Shown here one piece after another: positions 32,666 to 64,000 of a stretch of 64,000 nucleotides of DNA (position 1 is the first letter of the stretch; every line of letters begins with the position of its first letter). Position numbers and translations under genes: made by a program. The notes beneath the pieces are model-generated. The model did not search any database. It saw only the letters and a list, made by a program, of their open reading frames with translations, and was not told the origin of the DNA. Origin of the DNA: Mesostigma viride (taxonomy: Eukaryota; Streptophyta; Mesostigmatophyceae; Mesostigmatales; Mesostigmataceae); contig RPFO01000082.1 of assembly GCA_009746045.1 (NCBI GenBank), positions 4,975,314 through 5,039,313 on the forward strand, given 5' to 3'.

Positions 32666-33125
32666 AGGGTTGAAGTCATGAGCAGTTACCAGACAGCATA
32701 GCATGCACGTTGCATGGCTGGGAGCGCATGGGAAGCGTCAACTATTTGCTTTCGCATCCTCCCCTGGCCATTTTTTGCTGTGTGTCCAGAGCTGATCATA
32801 TGTTAGCGGTTCGTTCATTGGTAAGAGTGCTAATCACTAAATGCTCAAGATGTCTTACTAAGGTCAATTAAAAACTGCTAACTTTATCCATGTTCCAGCA
32901 TCTAATGTGAGGTATTAGTGAGACAACCTGTGCAGCTAGGCCTGAAGGGTCGGCCAGGCATGCAGTCCTGTTGGGACGCAGCCACAGAACAATAACCTTC
33001 GGATCAAGATGGAAAGAAGAGTTTTCTCTTCCTACTAAATAGTAGTATTAGGTTTTCTTGTTATATTTGTTAACGTTATACTTACTTTCTAGTAGTCAAA
33101 TTTTCGTATACAAGCTACTGGCTAT
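32666..33125. other. 3' flank of the SLC35F gene
   Basis: No ORF or RNA recognised. The 3' UTR and polyadenylation signal of the SLC35F gene are expected here; no clear AATAAA was singled out. Confidence 0.4.
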
Positions 33126-33129
33126 GTAC

Positions 33130-33260
33130 ACAGAGGTCCCCAGTTCGATTCCGGTCGGATTCATTTGCAGATCGCGTTTTTCCGCGTTTTCCGCGGACCG
33201 GCACTGAACGCAAATGGTTTTCACCTCTGCGGCGTGCCTGATCAGAATGTACACATTTCC
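33130..33260 (+). repeat. SINE-like element with Pol III B box, copy 1
   Basis: Contains AGGTCCCCAGTTCGATTCC, whose GTTCGATTCC (33143-33152) fits a tRNA T-loop/B box, followed by a shared body (CGCGGACCGGCACTGAACGC). A diverged reverse copy is at 34705-34885. No A box is obvious in this copy; its 5' end seems truncated. Confidence 0.6.
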
Positions 33261-33359
33261 GCCTTCATTCATTTCCATCATCCTGAACGTACATATTAAC
33301 TAATTAATTAATCCTGAAAAATTAAGCAGACTTTAACGCCCTGACCAAGCAAGCTGTTT

Positions 33360-33640
33360 CCGGTCGATCCACCGTCTAGGTCATCTAGTCGATCGCTCTA
33401 CACGTAATTAATTAGTTTTTAAGAACATAACTCCGTTGGGCTCGAGTTACCATGGTACGTCCGGATTCTCCCGATTTTAGCTGGCCTGCGCTGGTTGTCT
33501 CCTTCATTACTCCGTTGGGAGTGTATGTAACACATAGCCCTGAGAGGGGGCATATCGTTTGTAATAAATTCTGAGCTACAACCTGCAGGTGGGGGAATGT
33601 AAACCGCCACTTACTCTGGCCGTGCACAAGGTGCACCTGC
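33360..33640 (-). mobile_element. LINE fragment, reverse orientation
   Basis: On the minus strand it encodes KETTSAGQLKSGESG and shares the CTAGGTCATCTAGTCGA region with 15095-15125. Part of it (33505-33570) is the inverse of 33949-34009, giving an inverted pair. Confidence 0.6.
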
Positions 33641-33899
33641 ACCACCATGACGTATCATACCTAATTTATAAGGCCCGGCATGGGGTGGAGCTTAGAATTA
33701 GGTTAGTTCGATTACGCGGCTTCCTCCACTCCACCCATCCATCCTGGAATATGTGCTACATGATCTCCCAACGTACGGAGGCATGTTATAATTTAATTTT
33801 AATTTAATTTAATGGGGTGGAAGGAGCTCCAAGCCTTTAAGCTCTGATACATCATGGTACGTGCTGTGCACAGGTGCACTTTGTGCACCCAGAGCTTGT

Positions 33900-34600
33900 G
33901 TAGTTTACACCCTACCCAAGTGCGCAGGAAGTAGCCAGAATGTATTACAAGCCATATGCCCCTTCTCAGGGATATGTGCTACATATACTCCCAACGGAGT
34001 TATGTTCATAATAAAGAACCGATGTGGGCCCTGCCGGGGGGCTTAAGACGGGCCAACCAGGTAGACACCTCCTCCTATGGCAGGGTCCCCTTGTCCCATC
34101 GCAACCCACTGGCAAACTTGCGCGCGCCGGGCACCGGCGCGGCGCGACCCGGATCTATGTGACACAACTGCTTTCAAAGATGCAGGGCTTCTGGGACTAT
34201 CCGTACTCCGCGCCCGCATGATTGACAATGAGGAGAAATGGGCTGCCATCTGCGATGAGCACCTTCCGAGGGGTATGTTCCTGTTTTCTCCCCACGGGCC
34301 CCGCGGCCCGTTGCTAGCCAGGGTAGAAGTCCGCAGGTGGAGGTTATTGGTCCTGAGGATAGCCGCTACACTACCGCCTCGTCTGCCATTACAGTAGAGG
34401 ACAGCTCGGATGAGGATTACATCCCCATCTAGTGCTTAACGGTTGGGGGATGATGCAGACGATATTTGTTTAAACTTTTGTGTAATTATTTTTCTAATGA
34501 GATTAGCATAGTACTCCGTCGCATGCCTTTGCGCATGACACGCAAGTACTTACGTACTTACTTAATAAAGAAATTAATTAATTAATTAATTATAAAGCTA
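33900..34600 (+). mobile_element. LINE 3' fragment with TTAA tail
   Basis: Plus-strand pieces (RRANQVDTSS, then GLLGLSVLRARMIDNEEKW) match the C-terminal region of the LINE at 15180-15420. The sequence ends in TACTTACGTACTTACTTAAT and a (TTAA)n run near 34575-34595. Confidence 0.6.
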
Positions 34601-34704
34601 GGCATCATTCTGGCGTGGGGCTCATCATAGGCACACATGTACGAGTATGGGGTATTGAATCAGAATGCTAATTCATCATCTGGTATGGGGCCGGCCCATA
34701 ATAG

Positions 34705-34885
34705 GCGTACATTCTGATTTGGCACGCCGCAAAGGTGAAAACCATTTGCGTTCAGTGCCGGTCCGCGGAAAACCCGGAAAACGCGATCTGCAAATGAATC
34801 CGACCGGAATCGAACTGGGGACCTCTCGCACCAACTTTCGCTGACTATAGGACGGACGTCTCCGGATCCTAGGGCATCGCCAACT
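34705..34885 (-). repeat. SINE-like element with Pol III boxes, copy 2
   Basis: Reverse copy of the element at 33130. The B box complement is at 34806-34815. Upstream on the minus strand, TAGTCAGCGAAAGTTGG resembles an A box. The head could derive from a tRNA; the closest tRNA cannot be judged by eye. Confidence 0.58.
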
Positions 34886-35039
34886 TACACCTACAGTCAT
34901 CCGCAAAAGCTCTCCTTTCCGGGGAGTGATGCAAGCCTTTCGGATTTGGTACTAGATAAATCATTCGCGGCGTACATGTACAAGGCCACGGTGGCTAGGC
35001 CTTACTATTTTACACTACTACTGCTTAAGTCCTCTAAGC

Positions 35040-36450
35040 TGGGGCGGGCTGGAGCCCGCCGGTGCGGGGGTAGTGGGGGCACGCTTACCATGGCTTGCAT
35101 GTGGCCGATGTCTAGATGGCCGCCCCCTAGCCAGTACACCGGCTTCCCCGCAGCGGTCTGCCGGAGCTGGAGGTAGGTCGGCCATAGCTCCCGTCGCCGT
35201 TGTTGCTGCGCCAGGACCCGTCAAGTCATTGTCCAACCTGGACCAAGGTGTAGTGAGTCCTCTCGAGCCGCTTGCGCGGCGCGTCTGAGGAACGAAATCT
35301 TGTCCGCCGGGTTCTCAAAGATCTATGAGCAGCAGCGGAGGCGCCCCCGCCAGCGGAGGTGCCCCGGCCTTACGGCCCCGCGAGCGGGCAAGGCGGTGGG
35401 CGTCCAGCTCGATCGATCTCAGCAATGAGGCCCATGCGGCCGGCCAAGGATTTCTTTCTCATCAAACGCCTGTGCAAGCTTCACGGAGTTCTCACCTTCC
35501 ACTAGGTCGAAGTTCTTGACGATCGAGCGTTTAGGCTGCGCTTGTCGAGCTCGGCCGCCTCCTCGCGGCCGGAGGTCGGGCGTCTGCTGCTGTCCAGAGC
35601 TGTGCTGCGACGGCGGAGGTGGTGTGGTGCTTCAGCATGCATGTCCGCCCAGGTCTGGGTGGCGGGAGGAGCATCGCCTGCCGGGCCAGCGCCGGGGGCT
35701 GGCTTGGGGGCAAGTGTCCTTCACCGCCTGGGCGGTGAGGCCTGCGGTGTTTTGCAGGCACTCGGTGGTGATGGCGTTGGCCTTGAGGCGCTGGTCGATG
35801 TCGAGGAGCTGGGCTTTGATGTCGGCGGTGGATCGAGGTGGCGGCGGCAGTCCGGTGGAGGCGAGGAGGGTGGAGGTGGCGGTGGAGATGCGACAGTCAG
35901 TGTGCAAACCAGGGCTGCCACATCTGCAGCGAGGGGAGTCAACGTGCTGCTCGACGGCGTCCTTAATGAGGTCGCGGATGGTGTCGGTCACAGCGGTGGG
36001 GTAAAAGATCTGGGCGCCGGTAAGAGCGCCCGAGGAGGGAGCAAAGGGCGATTTGTTGCAAGTAGGGACGGGCGAGGCTGGGCAGCTTTGCAGCCACACC
36101 GGTCGTGCTGCCACCTGACGGCAGGCGCGAAGGCCGCGGCCCTCCCGGCGACTCTTGAGTTGGTAAACCAAAAGTGTGTCCCATGTCCTGGCATGAAACA
36201 GGACGTGCAGCTGGTCACTCGGACCTTTCTGCCAAAAGGGTGGCTCGTCGATGGTGAAATCTTGAAATGGTGGGGTGGCTCGGCGGAACGACTGCGCTTG
36301 GGCTCAGGAGAGGCCGACGGCGAGGCCCAAGAAGGGGCAGAGTGTACCACTAAAGCTTGGGAAGTGGTGCTGCTGCCTTCCAGGCCGGGCGGCGGAACTC
36401 TCACTAGGCGTAGCTCCTTGCGTAGCTGCAGGGCTCAGCGTTGCTGCTAA
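35040..36450 (-). other. Probable retroelement ORF remnants, unresolved
   Basis: Two overlapping minus-strand ORFs (36404-35988 and 36171-35632) have Pro/Ser-rich composition. One has a Cys/His patch (CRCGSPGLHTDC) and the stretch IFYPTAVTDTIRDLIKDAVEQHV, which could be from a LINE ORF1 or gag. A plus-strand ORF covers the same DNA. LINE-family sequence immediately downstream (36570-36870) supports a retroelement origin, but no domain is certain. Confidence 0.3.
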
Positions 36451-36569
36451 GCGCCTGCATGCACTGCGCTGCGTCGAGGTGCGTTTGCTCGTAATGATAT
36501 TGCGTACGGTGAAACTTAGTTATATGAGCTCCACCGTCAGCCATGGCTGTCTACCTCGTGGCTCGTGGC

Positions 36570-36870
36570 TCGATGGATGGCTCTACACGGAAGTCAGCCA
36601 TAATTTAAATGCACAAGGCTACACATAATTTCCATCTCCATTCATATTCATCATCCTGAAGGCTGCCCTTTCTTCCTGTTGTGCACACACAGGGATTAAA
36701 AGCACTCAGGTGCTCCGTGACTCCCCAACGGGAGCACGAGTTTAATTAATTAATAAGTCCTTCAAATTAATCCTGAAGGACTCGAACGCGTGGAAAAGAT
36801 AACGGCAGGCTCGAGCTACGATGGTCTGGATTGTCCCGATTTCTGGCCTGCGCTGGTTGTCTCCAAGGTT
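36570..36870 (-). mobile_element. LINE-family fragment and 3' terminal repeat
   Basis: Reverse complement of the LINE region around 15040-15110 (36580-36665), then the hairpin repeat (GTGCTCC at 36710, GGGAGCAC at 36730) with a TTAA tail, then a reversed copy of the 14940-15010 segment at 36804-36865. This is the same order as at 15595-15770. Confidence 0.65.
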
Positions 36871-37401
36871 GACAGGAGCAGGCGCAGCGCCCCACGTCAG
36901 GCCGGCCGGGCGCCGGCCCCAGAATGTGTCTGCAGCCTGACATTGGTGCAGACCAGGCCGCCCGGTGCCCGGCTGGCCTGCAAGTAGTCGAGCTAGCTAA
37001 GTTGCGCCTGCAAGCTTTGTGCACAGATCGATCGAATGATGATGGAATTAGAGGAATGGAATTAGATAAAGAATAAACTTGCATACATCAAATTTATCGC
37101 TGTATATCAAGGAGGATCGCTGCATATTCTGATCGCTGCATATGTTGATTTTAAGTGAGACAACTATGTTGATATTAAAAAATATATGTAGGACTTATGG
37201 AGCCACGGCTAGTGCTCCCCTAGATCATTATTAACACTACAAGCAGTAAAAAAGACCTGCTGGTCGACAACTAAAGCTCTGAATCAACTGTTATTTATTC
37301 AACAGGCACTGCAAAAAACCAAGCTCAGGGTTTCCGCGATGCCACCCGGCGCATTGCCCGGAAAATCTACACCCCTCTCCACCGGCCAGGCTCATGCCCC
37401 T

Positions 37402-40400
37402 CTACTTGAGGAAGGTGCACGTGGCAAACAGGGCCACGTAGGTGAAGAGCGCGCAGATGGTCTCGGGGGATAGAGCAGGCGGGAAGATGAATGGGATCAT
37501 GACCGGGATCAGGGTGCCCAGCAGCCAGCCGACGAGGAGCGCGACGAAGCTGCCGAGGGACAGGTGGGGAGGCACAAATGTGGCGCATTCAATGCAGGCA
37601 ATGTCAGAATGGTCAAACCATTGAGAGGCAGCCAGCGGTCAGGCCTGGACTGCAAGGCGAAATGGCCTAGTAGTGGCCAGCCCAACACCCTCTCAAGTCC
37701 AGCCGAAGCTCTGCTGAGCTAATGGACCTCCCCGAAGCTAATTAAAGCCCTTACCTCATCCAGGCAGTTGCAATCTGTTGCACGACCGAAATGCGTGTAC
37801 AAATTTATACACGCATTTCGGTCATGCAACAGATTGCAACTCAGGCCTACTTGACTAGCGCCGACGTAATGCTCCTATTACGGTGAGCGCCCGCCCCTCC
37901 CCTCATGCCCAGGCACCGATGCACCATCTAGTTCCCTCCCCTCATGCCAAATACTGCGGCACCACCTAATTCTCTCCCCGCATACCCAGCCACCGATGCA
38001 CCACCGTTTTAGTTTCTCTCCCACTGCCTTTTATTCTGAAGCATCTGCCTTTACCTCATGACCAGGTATTGTGGCACTAGCTAGTTTCCTTGCCTCATGC
38101 ACCAATACTGCAGAAATGTGCCCCCTCCCCCCCCCCCCCCCCCCGCAATTCCAGATACTGGGGCAGCGTGTCATGACCATACCTCACGCCCAGGCACTGG
38201 GGCACTACCCACATTGCTTACCTTATGCCCCAATACTGCAGCAGTGTCCCCCCCCCCCCCCCCCCCCCCTAAATCAATGCCCAGGTACTGAGGAAACATG
38301 CCATGCCCTTACCTCACGCCCAGGTACTGGGGCACGGTCTTGCCCGTGTTCTTGCTGTGGAGCAAGTAGACGCAGAGTACAAACGAGATGGCCACCTGCA
38401 CGGGTGGGGGTGGGGTGGAAAAGGGGAAAAGTGAGTGGAGGGGAAGGGGAAGAGGAAGAGGAAGAGGAAGAGGAAGAGGGAGGGGGAGAGGAAGATGGAG
38501 GGGGAGGACGGTACGGGGATGAACCATGAGAGGCAGGCGCGCCCCACAAGGCAGGTCCACGCTCCAGGGGGCATTGCTCGCGGGAACAGGACGCGGGAGG
38601 AAGCGTACGCTGCGCTGCAAGTTTCAGGTCACCGCAATTATACCTGCACACAGCAATTATACCTGTACATAAATAACAGGAAAAAAGTATGCTATATCAT
38701 CGCACCACATCACGATCACTTGGAAGGCAGCGAGCAGATTGCTTTGATCCGGAACTCCCCGCCCCAGCACCCTCCCCACTTCCCGAACGGCCCCGATGCC
38801 CCTGAATCCTGCTCCCCAAACCACCCTGACCTGTGCCAGGGTGAAATGATGGGAGGCAGATACGCCTGGGGAGCACGCTTGGCGTGCCGGTGTGAGGAAC
38901 AAGAGCTCGCATACTGCCTCCGGCTTGCACCCTCTTACCCCCCTGCCCCCACAGCATGCACCCGTTCATTCTCTTCATCCAGCTAGTCTTCCCTCTGCCC
39001 CAGAGCCCTCTTGCCTTGTTCGGGCCCCATGCCACGCCCCATGTACTGCTCATGAATGCCGCCCCCCGCCACATACCGTAGAACCCAGGCTTCACCCCTC
39101 CCCCTTCAAGCCCAGGGCCCCTCCCTAGTTCCCCACATTCACAGCCATCCCGCACGCAACCCCCCCCCTTCACCCCTCACCGTCACGACTACAACCCCAC
39201 CCACCCACGGAGCGTGTTCGGTGTCCAACCCCGATCGGAACCCTGTACCTCTGTACCCACGGGTACAATACAACACTCCAACCAGGTACTAAATATATAC
39301 TAAATATATTAAATATATACATGTGTACGAGGGCATGCCTGGAGCGCAGGATCCATCATGCCAGCCATGCAACACACGTGCTATAAATACAACGCAGCCG
39401 GGCGCCCGGTGGAACACGAAAACCCGGGCCCGACTTGTACACCCCTACACCCACGGTCCATACAAAGTATGCCACACCCCAGTTCTCAACCGTAAAAGTC
39501 ATCTCCCCTCCCATATGATCTCCCACTAAGGAAACCATCAACGTGGGCACAAGGGCGCACAATGGCGTACCCAGTAACACGGGCACAGGGGCGGGCAAGC
39601 GCATACCTGGAACGCGGGGCCTGACGCAGCAGCCTGGACGACCGACCACACGGCGAAGAATGCGTACAGGAACGCACGCTGGAGGATGAGGTTGCGGGAC
39701 GGCTTGTCGCGCATCGCGTTGAACTTCTCCACCCACGGGTTGGGCGCGACCTCGCCCTTCTTCTCCTTGCCGCGCAGGTTGATCTTGCCCTTGGCGCGCA
39801 CCTTGAGCTTCTCACTGATGATGCGGTCGTACGCGGCCTCGATCGACTCGCGGCTGGCCGCGTCCCACCCGTGCTGCGAGATGAGGTAGTTGCGGGCCTC
39901 CTGAATCTCCTCGGACGACGCGTCCGCGTTCACGCCCAGCTTGCGGTAGGGGTCGCGCTCCTTGATCAGGGGAAAGACCTCGCGAGACTCGGCGCCGCCT
40001 GTTTACAGATAGGGTGGTCAAGAGTATACATAGGGACAAGAAGGTCGAGAGTATACACAGGGACAAGGAGGTCGAGAGTATACGTAGGGACAAGAAGGTC
40101 GAGAGTATACATAGGGACAAGAAGGTCGAGAGTATACACAGGGACAAGGAGGTCGAGAGTATACATAGGGACAAGAAGGTCGAGAGTATACATGGATACG
40201 GTGGAGGGGCAAGAGGCGAGGGACGAGGGGTTCAGGGGGTGGGGAGGAAATTGATTAACCCATAGCCCGCTGGCCCATTTTTGGCACTTGCATCACATGG
40301 ATATGAATAAACGCAACTGAACCCCTATAAACAACAAGGAGGAGGGAACGGTGGAAAGGAGGGGGGAGGGAGGGGGTTGATGGTGGATGGTGGATGGTGG

Positions 40401-41551
40401 AGGGTGCAGAGTTAAGGGGGGGGTGAGGACAGGGTATCTTGGTTGCTGGGAAATGCCTGGGCCGCGTACTGACAAGATGTTGTCAAACAAGATGTTGTTG
40501 CCAAACACTTGCACGCAGTCATCCAACCCATCCAAGAGCTATATTCCCTTTGTTTGTTGTCTATGTAAAGACTGGAGTGTCTTTGGTTGTCTTTCGAAGC
40601 CATACACACAAACCACACCAGAGAAGACCAAACATGTTATACCGGCCAAAGCATCCTGTCCTTCTGTCCCCAACCCTCGCACCGCTGGCACGGGCCACAC
40701 CCTCACAGCTGACAGCGAAATGACAAAATACAATTGTGAATAAATACAATGGTGACTGATAGCCAGTGATAGCCTGGAACCCCGGGCGCCAGCTGTGAAG
40801 ATGAATTTAGGAACATAACAAGGTTTCGGGCGATAGTGCCATCGAAGGCCCTTCACGCAGGTGTATCCCTTGATTTTACAGGTCGCAAATCGGGTTCTGA
40901 TGTCGTTCATCTACGGTTCTTTGCAAAGGGAGGTATTGCGTGTGTGCATGGTCAAGGCTTTCCTGCTGACGTTTCGACTCTCCAGGCATAACCAGCAGTA
41001 AGCCTGGAAGATCTCGGCAGTGGATGGAAAACCGCCCGGTAAGCTTCCAGGGCAAAATTTTCTGTTCCATGAAATCGAGGTCGATACTAAACCGAGGAGC
41101 GCCCTAATCCTCTCTTCACATGACAATACGATAACGCCACAGGATATATTCAAGTGGAAAGATTGCTAACGAGAAAAAAGTTATGAACATACAGACCTCC
41201 CATAGAAGCATCCATAGCGTAGACTGTAAGCAATTGCCGCCGGCCGCTGATGGCATTATGGCCCATGCGCAACGGTCGCCTGTGGAACCAAGGCATGACA
41301 TCCACAACAGAATGGCATACTTCAAACGGGGCAGCGGTTTCATTCGCCTGTAATCATTTACATCGCAGGCGATCATCCCAGTCTATGCAGTGCAGTTACA
41401 CCAAGTGCAGGACGACGTACATTGCCACGCGTAGTGGTAGGGCTTTGGGTGTAACATATTTCCGCGCTGATGCCGATGGCAACGCTCGAGACAACGCAAC
41501 GGGGGATGCTGCCAACGCATAAGCCGCCGGGGTTGCTAGTGCTTGAGCCAT
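37402..41551 (-). CDS. CPP1-like / DUF3353 J-like chloroplast membrane protein
   Basis: Three exons are certain: 39998-39607, 38395-38313 and 37549-37402, joined in phase and ending at the stop 37404-37402. They encode a J-like domain without HPD (DPYRKLGVNADASSEEIQ, SRESIEAAYDRIISEKLKVR), then membrane segments through GPAFQVAISFVLCVYLL and FVALLVGWLLG to a C-terminal ATCTFLK shared with plant DUF3353 proteins. The family includes CPP1, which stabilises protochlorophyllide oxidoreductase in plastids. A likely first exon at 41551-41421 starts MAQALATPAAYALAASPVAL, a typical Ala/Ser-rich transit peptide, and ends at GTACGT. It does not join in phase to 39998, so at least one small exon between is missing. 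An upstream ATG lies at 41587. Confidence 0.85.
40014..40197. repeat. 27-bp tandem repeat beside a splice acceptor
   Basis: About 6.5 units of GGTCGAGAGTATACATAGGG plus ACAAGAA. On the minus (gene) strand the array stops about 15 bases before the DUF3353 exon at 39998. Confidence 0.9.
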
Positions 41552-41587
41552 GGCTACCGAAAAACCCTTGGTTTCCCAAAAGCTCAA

Positions 41588-42031
41588 GCGGTTGTTACAC
41601 TCCCCCTAGCTAAGGAGCCGGCCTTGCCTCAGTCTAGGCCATTAATTTGTGGATATATGTGTGTTTCCTCTCTGTCCTGGTGGTTTCTGCTGCCGGCTGA
41701 AAGCAAATGCGTGCGCCGCTCGTCGTCCCCAGGAGAAGAGAGATGCGCGACTCGAACGGAAAGATGACAGCTGCCCGCAACTATGAGACCATGTTTGATG
41801 TTACGGTCAGCAGCATAATTATTTTGTTGCTCAAGTGACAACTGACAAGTGACAACTGACAACAATAATTCCATAACGCAACGTAAATCCTAATTAAATA
41901 TTTCAGGAATTAGGCTCTCAAAATAATCTTAACGTCGATTATAAAGGGAAGATTCCGAGAGTGGTATTACGGCAATATGGCGTCCATTCCAGAGCACGAG
42001 GAAGTCTGTTAGCAACTTATTATGAGCGCAA
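41588..42031. promoter_or_regulatory. Divergent promoter region, DUF3353 gene and ODAD2-like gene
   Basis: About 440 bases separate the two divergent start codons. The sequence is less GC-rich than the genes and has A/T-rich patches near 41815-41945, but no clear TATA box. The shared promoter is an inference from position. Confidence 0.4.

Positions 42032-64000
<21,969 letters not shown>

Noticed and set aside
33140-33160. Functional tRNA gene
   Set aside because: Only a T-loop-like B box is present; no acceptor stem or anticodon arm could be folded, and a second diverged copy indicates a SINE.
35542-36450. 302-codon plus-strand ORF as a host gene
   Set aside because: Composition is that of a GC-rich shadow frame over minus-strand ORFs of likely retroelement origin; no domain.
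39700-39998. Canonical DnaJ co-chaperone
   Set aside because: The J-like region lacks HPD and is followed by DUF3353 membrane segments, so it is the CPP1-like family.
39812-40174. Ser/Leu repeat ORF
   Set aside because: Shadow of the 27-bp intronic array and the wrong frame of the DUF3353 exon.

Overview
This is eukaryotic nuclear DNA, most likely from a flagellated green alga. I infer this from three things: a plastid-type DUF3353 (CPP1-like) gene with a transit-peptide-like first exon; a gene matching ODAD2/ARMC4, the outer-dynein-arm docking subunit found in organisms with motile cilia; and intron-rich genes with GT-AG introns set among LTR, LINE and DNA transposons. I cannot name the species.

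Layout. 1-6.4 kb: a copia-type LTR retrotransposon on the minus strand, cut by the window start, with the unusual domain order gag, integrase, protease, RT, RNase H. 6.6-13.1 kb: a Ty3/gypsy-type element, also minus, carrying a C5-cytosine methyltransferase domain between protease and RT, with no integrase seen. 13.1-15.9 kb: LINE debris. 15.9-18.4 kb (minus): a complete four-exon lipoate-protein ligase. 19.8-32.7 kb (plus): an SLC35F-type transporter in at least eleven exons; its introns hold large satellites and a TTAA-flanked, piggyBac-like non-autonomous element. 32.7-37.4 kb: LINE and SINE debris between two convergent genes. 37.4-41.6 kb (minus): the DUF3353 gene. 42.0 kb to the window end (plus): the ODAD2-like armadillo gene, twelve exons seen and continuing beyond the window.

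The ODAD2 gene has one exon per armadillo repeat and phase-1 introns throughout. Its introns carry G-rich, CCCCAT, CGT and other arrays. One intron holds a 6.4 kb inverted pair of LTR-gag fragments, one arm of which contains a 1.5 kb hAT-like element with a perfect 8-bp target duplication; the other arm preserves the empty site.

The most unusual signals are the methyltransferase-bearing retrotransposon, the integrase-before-protease order in the copia element, and a recurrent pattern in which the exon end plus 5' splice site is repeated, often degenerately, just inside the following intron. The host genes are not a pathway cluster: the lipoate ligase and transporter, and the DUF3353 gene and ODAD2, are divergent neighbours, and the transporter and DUF3353 gene converge.
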